Assembly: GCF_001038625.1 (NCBI RefSeq)
Contig: NZ_CP011803.1
Span: forward strand, 124,001-188,000
DNA from: Clostridium carboxidivorans P7
GTDB lineage: Bacteria; Bacillota; Clostridia; Clostridiales; Clostridiaceae
Reading direction: 5' to 3'
Length of the DNA stretch: 64,000 bases
A model generated the notes under the pieces. That model had not been told where the DNA came from and made no database searches. It saw only the letters and a program-made list of their open reading frames with translations. The stretch's first letter is position 1; every line of letters starts with the position of its first letter. Positions 16,659-26,071 of the stretch are shown piece by piece. Made by a program: the position numbers and the translations under genes.

Positions 16659-16757
16659 ATGAAAAAAGAGAAAAGAGAAAAAATGACTAAAATATTTGTA
16701 GTTTTGGTAGTAGTTATATTTGTGGTTAGCATAATTCCGCAGCTGTTTGGAAGATAA
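16659..16757 (+). CDS. 32-residue single-pass membrane protein upstream of smc (DUF4044-like)
   Basis: A short gene begins MKKEKREKMTKIFVVLVVVI and ends QLFGR. The layout is a basic cytoplasmic tail of about 11 residues, one hydrophobic helix (about 12-27) and a short external end, as in the DUF4044 group of tiny Firmicute proteins. AGAGAGGTGTTTTCTT gives a good ribosome-binding site before ATG 16659. The stop lies 11 nt before smc ATG 16769, whose ribosome-binding site AAGGAG begins right after it, so the two are probably co-translated. Function unknown. It is shorter than usual gene-calling cut-offs. Confidence 0.75.
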   Translation: MKKEKREKMTKIFVVLVVVIFVVSIIPQLFGR

Positions 16758-16768
16758 GGAGATACCTT

Positions 16769-19700
16769 ATGTTTTTAAAGTCTATGGAGATAAGAGGATT
16801 TAAATCCTTTGCAGATAAAACAGAACTGGTATTTAAAAATGGAATTATGGGTATAGTAGGACCTAATGGCAGTGGTAAGAGTAATATTTCTGACGCAGTA
16901 AGATGGGTTCTTGGAGAACAAAGTGTAAAGAGTTTGAGAGGCGGCAAAATGGAAGATGTTATTTTTGCTGGTACTCAATTTAGAAAACCTGTAGGGTTGT
17001 GCCAGGTATCTTTAACACTGGATAATGAAGACAAAAAGCTTCCACTGGATTATGCATATATCACCATATCCAGAAGATTGTACCGTTCAGGAGAAAGTGA
17101 GTATTATATAAATAATACTCAGTGTAGATTGAAAGATATTCAACAATTATTTATGGATACAGGAATAGGAAAAGAAGGATATTCTATAATAGGTCAAGGT
17201 AAAATTGAGGCAGTATTAAGTGGTAAGCCGGAGGAAAGAAGAAGCCTTTTAGAGGAAGCAGCTGGTATAGTAAAGTTTAAGTGGAGAAAAGAGGATGCAC
17301 AGAAGAAATTAGAAAATACTGAAAGCAACCTTGTAAGAATAGATGATATTTTAGAAACTTATAGTGAAAGACTAGAACCTCTAAGAATTGAGAATGAAAA
17401 GGCTAAGGAATTTATAAAGTTATCTGAAGAACTTAAAATTAAGGAAATAAATATTGCTGCTCACTCTATTGAAAAGGTTCAATGTAAATTGAGTGAAATA
17501 GAAAATACCATAAATAATATGAATGTAGATAATGAAGAGTTAAATAGAAGATGCAATGAAGCAAAGAAGTCCATTGGAAAATGGAATGAGCAAATTCAAG
17601 CAATAAATTTAAAAAGTGAAGATTGTAAAAGTGAATACTATAATAGTAAATCTAAAAAGCAAAATATAGAATCACAAACTTCTTTGCTGCACGAAAGATT
17701 AGAAAATTTGTCTCAGCTCATAGAAAAAAATTTCAAGGAACTTGAAATTGTAAAGAATAAGATATTGAATATGAATAAAATAGAGAATGAGGAAATTACA
17801 GAATTAGAATCTTTAAAAGCTGAGCAGAAAAATTTAAATAATGAAATAAATAATTATGAAAAGTTTATAGAAAAAGTAAATTTATCTATTTATGATAAAA
17901 ATGATTTAGTTAAGAAATTAAAAGATGATCAAATAGAATATTTAAGCAGTATTGCTAATTCTAAAAATAGTTTGATCATGATAAAAAATGATTTGGATGA
18001 AACAAAAAAGAAAATACAAGAATTAAAGGATTCTTGTAATAGTTATGTGCATTCTATTACTATAAATCAAGGTACAAAAGAAACATTAGTATCTGAAATT
18101 GAAACAGTGAAAAGTAAGATAGAGGAATTTGAAAATAATATTAAATCTAATAAACAGCAAATTAATAAAATCAATAATAATTTGGGTAATAAAGATAGGG
18201 AATTTAAAGAATTAAATGTTTTGCACAATAAGCTAGAGGCTAATTGCCACATGCTTATTAATTTGGAAAAGCAGTATGAAGGATATAATAGAGCTGTAAA
18301 AAACCTTATGCAAGATGTAATAAAGGGTAAGGTAGCAGTGGAAAAGGATAGCTGTTCTGTATTGGGAGAAGTAATAGATGTAAAAAAAGAATTTGAAACA
18401 GCTATAGAAATAGCATTAGGAGGAACTATTTCTGATGTTATAACTAGAAATGAAGAGATTGCTAAGAAGCTTATAAAACATTTAAAAGATAATAATATGG
18501 GAAGAGCTACCTTTTTACCTTTAAATATAGTTAAAGGCAAAAAGGTAGCTTATGAAGATAGAGTATCCCAAGTTGATGGATACATAGGAATAGCAAGTAA
18601 GCTTATACAGTATGATAAAGTTTTTACTAATGCTATAGAGTATGTAATTGGCAGAACTATAATTTGTAGAGATATGGATAGTGCTCTTAAAATTGCTAAG
18701 GAGGTTGGCTATAGCCTCAAAATAGTTACACTTGCAGGAGAAGTAGTGAATCCAGGAGGAGCTCTTACTGGAGGAAGCATTTATCATAAGAGTGTTAGTA
18801 TCATGGGAAGAAAAAGAGAAATAGAAGAGACTAAAATAAAAATACAAAGTACTGAAGAAAAAATAAATTTGTTAAGTGATGAAATACAAGGCTTAAGAAC
18901 CACTTTAAAAAGTTTAGATGAGCAAAATTTAAATTTAAAAGATGCAGTTTATCATGAAAACATTGAAATAACAAGAATAAAAGGAAAAATAAGTACTATA
19001 GATAGTGAAAGCTTAAAAATTAAAGAAAATCTCAAGGTATCAAATAATGAAATAGAATTGCTAAATAAAAAAGCAAACAATATGATGAAAGAGATTGAGG
19101 AAAAACAAGAAAACTTAAAAGTGTTATCTGAAAAGCAGTTAAAAAATGATGATTCTATTATTGAAATGGAAGAGAAACTTAAAGATAAAAATAAAGAAGT
19201 TCAAGTTACCAAGGAAAAACTTGTTGGTCTTAAAATAAAAAAGGCTAGAGTAGATGAAAATACTGCTAATAGAACTAATACATTGCAAAAGTTAAGTGAA
19301 GACTTAGAGGAATTAAAGCAAAAGAGAATTCACATAGAAGAAGAAATTAAAGATTCAAATGAAAATGTATTTAAGTGTAAAAGTGAAATTGATTCCAATG
19401 GAAAAGAGATAAGCAAGATTAGTGAGTATATATTAAAAAAAGAAGAAGATATTAAAGAGCTAGAAGTGGAATTGATTGAAGCAAAGGAAAAATTAAAAAT
19501 AAGCAATGAAAAAATGGAAAGTATTAATTTGTTAATTGGCAAAAAGGAAGATGAATTACATAGGATGGAAGTTTCTTCGGCAAAGCTTACTACAGAAAAA
19601 GAGGTGCTTTACAAAAAACTTAATGAAGAACTTCAAATTACATATGCAGAAGCATTAGAATATAAAGCAGAGATAAAGGATATAGATGCTTATAAAAAAG

Positions 19701-20335
19701 ATATTTTAACCTTAAAAAATAGTATAAGTTCCTTAGGTATAATTAATTTAGGTGCAATAGAAGAATTTAAGGAATTAACTGAAAAAGTAAATTTTATGAC
19801 TACTCAAAGAAATGATTTAATAAATGCAAAAGATGAATTAGTAAGTTTAATAAATGAAATGACGGATAAAATGAAAGTAGTGTTTAATGAGAATTTTAAT
19901 AAATTAAGACATAATTTCAATGAAACTTTTATAGAGCTTTTTAAAGGTGGAAATGCAGATTTGGTTTTATCAAATGGAGATGAATTAACAGGAAATATAG
20001 AAATAACAGTTCAACCTCCAGGTAAAAAACTTCAAAACATAAATCTTATGTCTGGAGGAGAAAAAGGACTATCCGCTATAGCATTACTTTTTGCTATTTT
20101 AAAGATGAAGCCTACACCTTTTTGCATACTGGATGAAATAGAAGCGGCTCTAGATGATGCAAATGTTTCTAGATATGCTGAATTCTTAAAAAAGTTTTCT
20201 GGAAGTACACAGTTTATTGTTATAACTCACAGAAAAGGAACTATGGAAGCTAGTGATGCATTATATGGAGTTACTATGGAGGAAAAAGGAATATCTAAAG
20301 TGGTTTCCGTAGATTTAGAGAAAGAAGCATCTTAA
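16769..20335 (+). CDS. smc: chromosome partition protein Smc
   Basis: Smc, with ScpA and ScpB, compacts and segregates the chromosome. The 1188-residue protein has the N-terminal ATPase half with Walker A GPNGSGKSNI (residues 31-40), long coiled coils of about 170-500 and 680-1010, a hinge domain between them (about 510-670, with GEVVNPGGALTGGS), and the C-terminal half with the ABC signature LMSGGEKG near 1092 and Walker B CILDEIEAALD near 1118. Length is that of the family. It is followed 31 nt later by ftsY, as in most Firmicutes. Confidence 0.98.
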   Translation: MFLKSMEIRGFKSFADKTELVFKNGIMGIVGPNGSGKSNISDAVRWVLGEQSVKSLRGGKMEDVIFAGTQFRKPVGLCQVSLTLDNEDKKLPLDYAYITISRRLYRSGESEYYINNTQCRLKDIQQLFMDTGIGKEGYSIIGQGKIEAVLSGKPEERRSLLEEAAGIVKFKWRKEDAQKKLENTESNLVRIDDILETYSERLEPLRIENEKAKEFIKLSEELKIKEINIAAHSIEKVQCKLSEIENTINNMNVDNEELNRRCNEAKKSIGKWNEQIQAINLKSEDCKSEYYNSKSKKQNIESQTSLLHERLENLSQLIEKNFKELEIVKNKILNMNKIENEEITELESLKAEQKNLNNEINNYEKFIEKVNLSIYDKNDLVKKLKDDQIEYLSSIANSKNSLIMIKNDLDETKKKIQELKDSCNSYVHSITINQGTKETLVSEIETVKSKIEEFENNIKSNKQQINKINNNLGNKDREFKELNVLHNKLEANCHMLINLEKQYEGYNRAVKNLMQDVIKGKVAVEKDSCSVLGEVIDVKKEFETAIEIALGGTISDVITRNEEIAKKLIKHLKDNNMGRATFLPLNIVKGKKVAYEDRVSQVDGYIGIASKLIQYDKVFTNAIEYVIGRTIICRDMDSALKIAKEVGYSLKIVTLAGEVVNPGGALTGGSIYHKSVSIMGRKREIEETKIKIQSTEEKINLLSDEIQGLRTTLKSLDEQNLNLKDAVYHENIEITRIKGKISTIDSESLKIKENLKVSNNEIELLNKKANNMMKEIEEKQENLKVLSEKQLKNDDSIIEMEEKLKDKNKEVQVTKEKLVGLKIKKARVDENTANRTNTLQKLSEDLEELKQKRIHIEEEIKDSNENVFKCKSEIDSNGKEISKISEYILKKEEDIKELEVELIEAKEKLKISNEKMESINLLIGKKEDELHRMEVSSAKLTTEKEVLYKKLNEELQITYAEALEYKAEIKDIDAYKKDILTLKNSISSLGIINLGAIEEFKELTEKVNFMTTQRNDLINAKDELVSLINEMTDKMKVVFNENFNKLRHNFNETFIELFKGGNADLVLSNGDELTGNIEITVQPPGKKLQNINLMSGGEKGLSAIALLFAILKMKPTPFCILDEIEAALDDANVSRYAEFLKKFSGSTQFIVITHRKGTMEASDALYGVTMEEKGISKVVSVDLEKEAS

Positions 20336-20366
20336 ATAACTTATAATTCATATAGGAGGAGTACAA

Positions 20367-21278
20367 ATGTTTGGAGGATTTTTTGACAAACTAAAGAAGG
20401 GTCTTACAAAGACTAAGGATAATTTTACTGAAAAGATAACAGATATGTTAAGTGGTGCTATGACCATTGATGACGATTTGTATGAAGAGCTAGAAGAAAT
20501 ATTGATAACAGCAGATATAGGGGTAGACACTACACTTTATATAATAGAAAAGCTGAAAGAAAAGATAAGAGAAAAGAAGATAAAGGACCCTAGCCTAGTT
20601 AGTGATTGTTTAAAAGAGGTTATAGTAGATATACTTGGAGAAGAAAGCTCTACTATAAAACCTAATAAAACTCCAGAAGTGATATTGGTTATAGGGGTAA
20701 ATGGAGTAGGTAAAACTACATCTATAGGTAAAATATCAGCTAAGTTAAAGAATGATGGATATAAAGTATTAATGGCAGCAGCAGATACTTTTAGAGCAGC
20801 AGCTATTGATCAACTTGAAGTATGGAGCAGCAGGGCAGCAGTAGATATTATAAAGCATCAAGAAGGATCGGATCCTGCAGCGGTTGTATTTGATGCAGTA
20901 CAGGCTGCTAAGGCTAGAAAAACTGATGTACTTATATGTGATACAGCTGGAAGGTTACATAATAAGAAAAATTTAATGGATGAGCTTGGAAAAATTAATA
21001 GGGTAATAGATAGAGAATTTAATGAAGCGGAAAGAGAAACTCTTTTAGTACTAGATGCTACTACAGGACAAAATGCAGTAGAACAAGCAAAACAATTTAT
21101 GGAAGTTTGTCCTATAGGCGGAATTATTTTAACTAAATTAGATGGAACTGCCAAGGGAGGAATAGTTATTTCAATAAAACATAGTTTAAACATACCTGTA
21201 AAGCTTGTTGGTGTAGGTGAAGGTATAGATGATTTGCAAGAATTTAATCCAAAAGAATTTGTAGAAGCATTATTTTAA
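20367..21278 (+). CDS. ftsY: signal recognition particle receptor FtsY
   Basis: FtsY docks ribosome-SRP complexes at the membrane. The 303-residue protein is the short clostridial form, with only a small lysine-rich amphipathic N-terminus (MFGGFFDKLKKGLTKTKDNF) in place of the acidic domain of E. coli. The NG domain has G1 GVNGVGKTT near residues 110-118, AADTFRAAAIDQL, DTAGRLHNKKNL and TKLDGTAKGG. The start follows AGGAGGAG. The smc-ftsY pair is followed by the ylxM-ffh pair behind a separate strong promoter. Confidence 0.98.
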   Translation: MFGGFFDKLKKGLTKTKDNFTEKITDMLSGAMTIDDDLYEELEEILITADIGVDTTLYIIEKLKEKIREKKIKDPSLVSDCLKEVIVDILGEESSTIKPNKTPEVILVIGVNGVGKTTSIGKISAKLKNDGYKVLMAAADTFRAAAIDQLEVWSSRAAVDIIKHQEGSDPAAVVFDAVQAAKARKTDVLICDTAGRLHNKKNLMDELGKINRVIDREFNEAERETLLVLDATTGQNAVEQAKQFMEVCPIGGIILTKLDGTAKGGIVISIKHSLNIPVKLVGVGEGIDDLQEFNPKEFVEALF

Positions 21279-21298
21279 AATGTGTTAAGTAAAAATAC

Positions 21299-21327
21299 TT
21301 GACAGGTCATTAAATTTTTGATAAGAT
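21299..21327 (+). promoter_or_regulatory. strong promoter for ylxM-ffh
   Basis: A consensus TTGACA at 21299-21304 and TAAGAT at 21322-21327 are separated by 17 nt, with a TGa extension before the -10. Confidence 0.75.
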
Positions 21328-21365
21328 AAACATCGTTGAGTTAATAATAAATCGAGGAAGTGAAT

Positions 21366-21734
21366 TTGCAATTAAAAATTGCAGTATATATCATGGAAGA
21401 AAGAGTTAAGCTTTCTATACTATTAGATTTATATGGTGAACTTTTGACTGAAAAACAAAAAGATGTTATGGATCTTTATTATAATGATGATTTATCTTTA
21501 TCAGAAATATCAGAGCTTACAAATACTAGCAGACAGGCAGTTCATGATATTATAAAAAGATGCCATAAGCTTTTAGTTCAGTATGAAGAAAAATTAGATT
21601 TAATGAATATAAAATTTAAAATGAAGCAATTTAAGGAATGCCTTTTACAGGATATAAATGATTTGTTAATACAAGATAAAGTCAATTTAGAAAAATTAGA
21701 AAAAATGAAAGAATATATAATAGATAATATTTAG
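21366..21734 (+). CDS. ylxM: YlxM-family helix-turn-helix protein, SRP-associated
   Basis: A 122-residue protein of the YlxM family, with a sigma-70 region 4-like helix-turn-helix: [40 protein letters not shown]. The gene is nearly always just before ffh, and in streptococci its product modulates SRP GTPase activity. The start is uncertain. TTG 21366 lies 6 nt after GAGGAAGTGA and was chosen; ATG 21393 (MEERVKLS) agrees with most family N-termini but has no ribosome-binding site. It ends 12 nt before ffh. Confidence 0.92.
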   Translation: MQLKIAVYIMEERVKLSILLDLYGELLTEKQKDVMDLYYNDDLSLSEISELTNTSRQAVHDIIKRCHKLLVQYEEKLDLMNIKFKMKQFKECLLQDINDLLIQDKVNLEKLEKMKEYIIDNI

Positions 21735-21746
21735 GAGGAATAGCTC

Positions 21747-23111
21747 ATGGCTTTTGAAGGATTGGCTTCTAAGCTTCAGGAAACCCTAAAAAAACTTAGA
21801 GGTAAAGGTAAACTTTCTGAAAAAGATATAAAAGATGCTATGCGAGAAGTAAAACTTGCACTTTTAGAAGCAGATGTTAATTATAAAGTTGTAAAAGATT
21901 TTATTAAAAAAGTTAGTGAAAAGTGTCTTGGAGAAGAAGTCCTAAAAAGTCTAACTCCAGCACAACAGGTTGTTAAAATAGTTAATGATGAGCTCTCAAA
22001 CTTAATGGGCAGCACTGAAAGTGGAGTGCAATTTTCCTCTAGTGGGTTAACAATGATAATGTTAGTAGGATTGCAAGGTGCAGGAAAAACTACTATGGCC
22101 GGTAAACTTGCACTTCAATTTAGAAAGAAAAATAAAAAACCACTTCTTGCAGCCTGTGATATATATAGACCTGCAGCTATAAAGCAGCTTCAGGTAGTTG
22201 GAAAACAAATAGATGTGCCGGTATTTGCTATGGGGGATAAGGTTAGTCCTGTAGATATATCAAAAGGTGCTATAGAATATGCAAAAAATAATGGATTGAA
22301 TGTAGTTATAATAGATACTGCAGGTAGACTTCATATAGATGAAGAGCTTATGAATGAGCTCAAAGATGTAAAAGAAAATGTAAAGCCAGATGAGATATTA
22401 TTAGTAGTAGATGCTATGACAGGTCAAGATGCAGTTAATGTGGCTAATAGCTTTAATGATCAGCTAGATATAAGTGGTGTAATACTTACAAAACTAGATG
22501 GTGATACGAGAGGTGGAGCAGCTCTCTCTATAAAAGCTATGACAGATAAACCTATAAAATTTGTAGGTTTAGGAGAGAAAATGAGTGATTTTGAAGTATT
22601 CCATCCAGATAGAATGGCTTCAAGAATACTTGGAATGGGTGATGTACTTTCTCTTATAGAAAAAGCTAAACAATCTATAGATGAAGAAGAAGCAAAAAAA
22701 ATAGGAAGCCGTATGATGAGTCAGGAATTTAACTTAGAAGATTTCTTATCATCTATGAAGCAAATAAAAAAGATGGGGCCAATGAATAAATTATTAGAGA
22801 TGGTTCCAGGATTAAATACTAAAGAATTACAAGGCGTAGATTTAAGTGGCAGCGAGAAAGAAATGGCAAAAATAGAAGCTATCATAAGTTCTATGACTGT
22901 AAAGGAAAGAAGAAATCCTTCATTAGTGAGTGGCTCACCATCAAGAAAGAAGAGAATTTCACAGGGGTCAGGTACTACAGTACAGCAGGTTAACAAAATT
23001 CTCAAGGATTTTGAAAATATGAAGAAGATGATGAAGCAAATGAAGGGAATGCAAAAATCTTTCGGCAAAAAGGGAATGCTTGGTAAATTACCTTTTAATG
23101 GTTTTAAATAG
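21747..23111 (+). CDS. ffh: signal recognition particle protein Ffh
   Basis: Ffh binds signal sequences and 4.5S/6S RNA and targets ribosomes to FtsY. The 454-residue protein has N and G domains with [15 protein letters not shown] near residues 108-122, [24 protein letters not shown] and [12 protein letters not shown]. The methionine-rich M domain follows from about 300, with the RNA-binding [15 protein letters not shown] and a C-terminal [19 protein letters not shown]. Length is normal. It is 12 nt after ylxM and 32 nt before rpsP. Confidence 0.98.
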   Translation: MAFEGLASKLQETLKKLRGKGKLSEKDIKDAMREVKLALLEADVNYKVVKDFIKKVSEKCLGEEVLKSLTPAQQVVKIVNDELSNLMGSTESGVQFSSSGLTMIMLVGLQGAGKTTMAGKLALQFRKKNKKPLLAACDIYRPAAIKQLQVVGKQIDVPVFAMGDKVSPVDISKGAIEYAKNNGLNVVIIDTAGRLHIDEELMNELKDVKENVKPDEILLVVDAMTGQDAVNVANSFNDQLDISGVILTKLDGDTRGGAALSIKAMTDKPIKFVGLGEKMSDFEVFHPDRMASRILGMGDVLSLIEKAKQSIDEEEAKKIGSRMMSQEFNLEDFLSSMKQIKKMGPMNKLLEMVPGLNTKELQGVDLSGSEKEMAKIEAIISSMTVKERRNPSLVSGSPSRKKRISQGSGTTVQQVNKILKDFENMKKMMKQMKGMQKSFGKKGMLGKLPFNGFK

Positions 23112-23143
23112 ATTGTATATATTTTTTAAAGGAGGTGATACTA

Positions 23144-23401
23144 ATGGCAGTAAAGATGAGATTAAAAAGAATGGGTGCTAAAAAGTCTCCATTTTATAGA
23201 ATAGTTGTAGCAGATTCAAGATCTCCAAGAGATGGTAGATTTATAGAAGAATTAGGTTATTATAACCCATTAACTGAACCAGCTACTATAAAGTTTAATG
23301 AAGAAAAAACTATTCAATGGGTAAAGAATGGTGCTCAACCAACAGAAGTAGTTAAAAGACTTTTTGCAAAAACTGGATTAAATGAAAAACTTGCAAAATA
23401 G
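23144..23401 (+). CDS. rpsP: 30S ribosomal protein S16
   Basis: The 85-residue basic protein begins [28 protein letters not shown], the S16 signature. The longest open frame starts at GTG 23135 inside the AAAGGAGGTGA ribosome-binding site, so ATG 23144 is the start. It is followed by khpA, rimM, trmD and rplS, the conserved ribosome-maturation cluster. Confidence 0.98.
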   Translation: MAVKMRLKRMGAKKSPFYRIVVADSRSPRDGRFIEELGYYNPLTEPATIKFNEEKTIQWVKNGAQPTEVVKRLFAKTGLNEKLAK

Positions 23402-23422
23402 TGTTACTGGGGGTGTAATATT

Positions 23423-23650
23423 ATGAAAGAATTAGTTCAAATTATAGCTAAATCATTAGTTGATAACCCAGATGAGGTTCAAGTTAATGAAGTTGCAGGT
23501 GAACAATCTATTATTCTTGAACTAAAAGTTGCACCAGATGATATGGGAAAAGTAATAGGAAAACAGGGTAGAATAGCTAAGGCTATAAGAACTGTTGTAA
23601 AAGCAGCAGCTATAAAAGAAAATAAAAGGGTTGTTGTTGAAATAATTTAA
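23423..23650 (+). CDS. khpA: KH-domain RNA-binding protein KhpA
   Basis: A 75-residue single-KH-domain protein (YlqC family) with GKVIGKQGRIAKAIRTVVKAA, in which GKQG is the GxxG RNA-contact loop. It usually pairs with KhpB (Jag) as a global RNA chaperone affecting cell size and division. It is 22 nt after rpsP and ends exactly at a terminator stem. Confidence 0.95.
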   Translation: MKELVQIIAKSLVDNPDEVQVNEVAGEQSIILELKVAPDDMGKVIGKQGRIAKAIRTVVKAAAIKENKRVVVEII

Positions 23651-23677
23651 GAGTTAGGTGCACCTAACTCTTTTATT
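23651..23677 (+). terminator. terminator after khpA
   Basis: AGAGTTAGGTG and CACCTAACTCT form a perfect palindromic stem followed by TTTTATTATA. It separates rpsP-khpA from rimM-trmD. Confidence 0.8.
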
Positions 23678-23736
23678 ATATATAATTAAGGTGAATTTTC
23701 ATTAATTAATTTAAGAAATTAGGAGGATTTATTCAT

Positions 23737-24225
23737 ATGAAGCAGTTTGTAACTGTAGGACAAATAATAAATACTCATGGTATTAAAGGAGAATTAAAAA
23801 TATATCCTTTAACAGATGATTTAAGAAGGTTTAGAAAACTTCAAAAGGTTTATGTAGAAGGTGTAGAAAAAAATGTAGTTTGGTGTAAACTCCAAACTGA
23901 TAAAGTTATATTGAAAATTGAGGGTATTGATTCCGTAGAAGAGGCTATGAAATATAAGGAAAAATACTTAGATGTATCTAGAGAAGATGCAGTTAAATTA
24001 CCAGAAGGCAGCTATTTTATTGCAGATATAATTGGATGCAGTGTAGTAGGCGAAAATGGGGCTGAATATGGTAAGATAGCAGATGTGATTAAAACTGGTA
24101 GTAATGATGTATATTGGATAAAGGAAGGAAAAGAACTTTTAATTCCAGCTTTAAAGGATATTGTCATTGATATGGATATAGAAAATAAAAGAATTGTAAT
24201 AAAGCCGGTGGAAACATGGCAGTAA
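23737..24225 (+). CDS. rimM: 16S rRNA processing protein RimM
   Basis: RimM helps mature the 3' domain of the 30S subunit and binds S19. The 162-residue protein has an N-terminal RimM beta barrel starting [24 protein letters not shown] and a C-terminal PRC barrel with [13 protein letters not shown] and [24 protein letters not shown]. The start has AGGAGG upstream. The stop overlaps the trmD start by 10 nt, so they are translationally coupled. Confidence 0.97.
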   Translation: MKQFVTVGQIINTHGIKGELKIYPLTDDLRRFRKLQKVYVEGVEKNVVWCKLQTDKVILKIEGIDSVEEAMKYKEKYLDVSREDAVKLPEGSYFIADIIGCSVVGENGAEYGKIADVIKTGSNDVYWIKEGKELLIPALKDIVIDMDIENKRIVIKPVETWQ

Positions 24226-24932
24226 AAATAGATATTTTAACACTTTTTCCTGAAATGTTTGATATATTTAATTACAGTATAATAGGAAAAGCTAAAGAAA
24301 AGGGTATTGTAAATATAAATACAGTTGACATAAGAGATTATACATTAGATAAGCATAAGAAAGTTGATGATTATCCCTATGGTGGTGGAGCAGGTATGGT
24401 CATGGCTGCACAACCTATAGTAGATTCCATCAAGAAAGTAAAAGAAAGTAATAAAGGAAAAGTAATATTTTTAGGTCCAAGAGGAAATAAATTTAATCAG
24501 GAGACTGCAAAAAAGCTTTCTAAAGAAAAGGAATTAATTTTTCTCTGTGGTCATTATGAAGGTATAGATGAAAGAGCATATAAATATATAGATATGGAAA
24601 TATCTTTGGGAGATTTTGTACTCACAGGTGGAGAAATGGCCTGTATACCTGTAATTGATAGTATATGTAGAATGATTGATGGAGTTTTAAAGACTAGTGA
24701 AAGTTACACGGATGAGTCTTTTTATAATGGTGTATTAGAGTACCCACAATATACTAGACCAGAGTATTTTCAGGGAGAAAGGGTACCTGAAGTTTTAATT
24801 TCAGGACATCATGAAAATATAAGAAAATGGAGAAGATTACAATCTTTAAAAATAACTAGAGATAGAAGAATAGATTTATTTCAAAAGTTAAATTTATCTG
24901 ATGAGGATAAAAAACTTTTAAAAGAGCTCTAG
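24216..24932 (+). CDS. trmD: tRNA (guanine(37)-N(1))-methyltransferase TrmD
   Basis: TrmD makes m1G37 in tRNAs reading CNN codons and prevents frameshifting. The 238-residue SPOUT enzyme has [13 protein letters not shown] at the N-terminus, then [14 protein letters not shown], the SAM-binding knot segments [22 protein letters not shown] and [11 protein letters not shown], and the catalytic region DGVL...PQYTRPEYF. Its ATG lies inside the end of rimM. It is followed by a promoter and leader for rplS. Confidence 0.98.
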   Translation: MAVKIDILTLFPEMFDIFNYSIIGKAKEKGIVNINTVDIRDYTLDKHKKVDDYPYGGGAGMVMAAQPIVDSIKKVKESNKGKVIFLGPRGNKFNQETAKKLSKEKELIFLCGHYEGIDERAYKYIDMEISLGDFVLTGGEMACIPVIDSICRMIDGVLKTSESYTDESFYNGVLEYPQYTRPEYFQGERVPEVLISGHHENIRKWRRLQSLKITRDRRIDLFQKLNLSDEDKKLLKEL

Positions 24933-24950
24933 AAAAAATAGAATTTTATA

Positions 24951-24979
24951 TTGAAAAATTTGTACACATATGATAAAAT
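24951..24979 (+). promoter_or_regulatory. promoter of rplS
   Basis: TTGAAA at 24951-24956 and TAAAAT at 24974-24979, 17 nt apart. Transcription would begin just before the conserved leader. Confidence 0.7.
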
Positions 24980-24985
24980 GAATTT

Positions 24986-25042
24986 TGTGCTACACAGGCG
25001 CTCCGCTGTCTGCTTACATAGCTGGGCATGAACGTCGAATAA
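24986..25042 (+). promoter_or_regulatory. ribosomal protein L19 leader RNA (probable)
   Basis: Between the promoter and the rplS ribosome-binding site lies an unusually GC-rich segment that includes GGCGCTCCGCTGTCTGC and AGCTGGGCATGAACGTCG. Such a segment is expected for the structured L19 leader of low-GC Firmicutes, by which L19 is thought to repress its own mRNA. ACAG and CTGT can close a small hairpin at 24993-25008. I identify it by position and composition, not by a covariance search. Confidence 0.65.
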
Positions 25043-25062
25043 ATTTTAGGAGGTAATGCACA

Positions 25063-25407
25063 ATGTTAGATATAATAAAACAAATAGAAGCAGAACAAAT
25101 AAGAACTGATTTACCAGCATTTAATGTAGGTGATACAGTAAAGGTTCACGTAAGAATCAAAGAAGGTAACAGAGAAAGAATCCAAGTTTTTGAAGGAACA
25201 GTTTTAAAAAGACAAAATGGTGGATTAAGAGAAACTTTTACAGTAAGAAGAGTAGCTTACAATGTTGGAGTTGAAAGAACATTCCCTGTTAATGCTCCTA
25301 TCATTGAGAAAATAGAAGTAGTAAGAAGAGGTAAAGTAAGAAGAGCTAAATTATTCTACTTAAGAGATAGAGTTGGTAAAGCTGCAAAAGTAAAAGAAAT
25401 AAGATAA
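25063..25407 (+). CDS. rplS: 50S ribosomal protein L19
   Basis: The 114-residue basic protein begins [35 protein letters not shown] and has [16 protein letters not shown] and [24 protein letters not shown] with a C-terminal AKVKEIR, all L19 signatures. It starts at an ATG after TTTAGGAGGTAA. It is a single-gene transcript with its own promoter, leader and terminator. Confidence 0.98.
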   Translation: MLDIIKQIEAEQIRTDLPAFNVGDTVKVHVRIKEGNRERIQVFEGTVLKRQNGGLRETFTVRRVAYNVGVERTFPVNAPIIEKIEVVRRGKVRRAKLFYLRDRVGKAAKVKEIR

Positions 25408-25467
25408 GTAAATTTGTAAGTATTACATAAGTTAGTTATCTGGTATAAGAAATACTATGTTGAAAAT

Positions 25468-25491
25468 GGGGCTTAATTAAGTCCCTTTTTT
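25468..25491 (+). terminator. terminator after rplS
   Basis: GGGGCTT pairs with AAGTCCC (one G-U pair) over a four-base loop, followed by six T residues. Confidence 0.8.
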
Positions 25492-25515
25492 GCATATTGG
25501 GGTGGTGTGAAAATT

Positions 25516-26037
25516 TTGGTAAAAGAGTTAATAGAACTTGGTAAGTCAGTAATCATAGCTATAATAGCAGCGTTTCTAATAATAACATTTGTGTTTGAGA
25601 CTGTAAGTGTTGATGGTCATTCTATGGATCCAACTTTAGCTAACAAAGATAGGTTAATAGTAGAAAAAGTAACATATTACTTTAGTAAACCAAAGCCTGG
25701 AGATATAGTTGTAATAAAATATCCAGCAGATCCAAAAGAAAAATTTATAAAGAGAGTAATAGGTATAGCTGGAGATAGAGTAAAAATAGAAAATAGTAAG
25801 GTTTATATAAATGATAAGCCTCAAGATGAAAAATATATACTTGAACAAAATATGCGCGATTTTAGTGAAGTAACAGTTCCAGATGGCACTATATTTGTAT
25901 TAGGTGATAATAGAAACAATAGTAGAGATAGTAGATATTCAGATGTAGGGTTTGTAAAATATAATATGGTGGTAGGAAGAGCAGCACTGAGAATTTACCC
26001 ATTTAGTAAATTCGGGAGTTTGTACAAATCAAAATAG
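25516..26037 (+). CDS. lepB: signal peptidase I
   Basis: LepB cleaves signal peptides of exported proteins at the outer face of the membrane. There is one N-terminal membrane segment (about residues 9-30, VIIAIIAAFLIITFVF). The serine-lysine dyad is Ser36 in SVDGHSMDPT and Lys79 in KFIKRVIGIAGD, and box E GDNRNNSRDSRY is intact. The open frame extends to GTG 25507, but GGTGGTGTGA places TTG 25516 at the right distance, so the TTG was chosen; the first residues are uncertain by three codons. The rplS-lepB-rbgA-rnhB order is common in Firmicutes. Confidence 0.95.
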   Translation: MVKELIELGKSVIIAIIAAFLIITFVFETVSVDGHSMDPTLANKDRLIVEKVTYYFSKPKPGDIVVIKYPADPKEKFIKRVIGIAGDRVKIENSKVYINDKPQDEKYILEQNMRDFSEVTVPDGTIFVLGDNRNNSRDSRYSDVGFVKYNMVVGRAALRIYPFSKFGSLYKSK

Positions 26038-26071
26038 GTGAATTTACACATAAGAAAGGATAAGATAAAAT

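Noticed and set aside
18067..18540. Long antisense open frames inside smc and other genes (also 26095-26511, 42009-42506, 53815-54306, 50738-51229)
   Set aside because: They lack ribosome-binding sites and their serine/isoleucine/phenylalanine-rich translations are mirror images of AT-rich sense codons.
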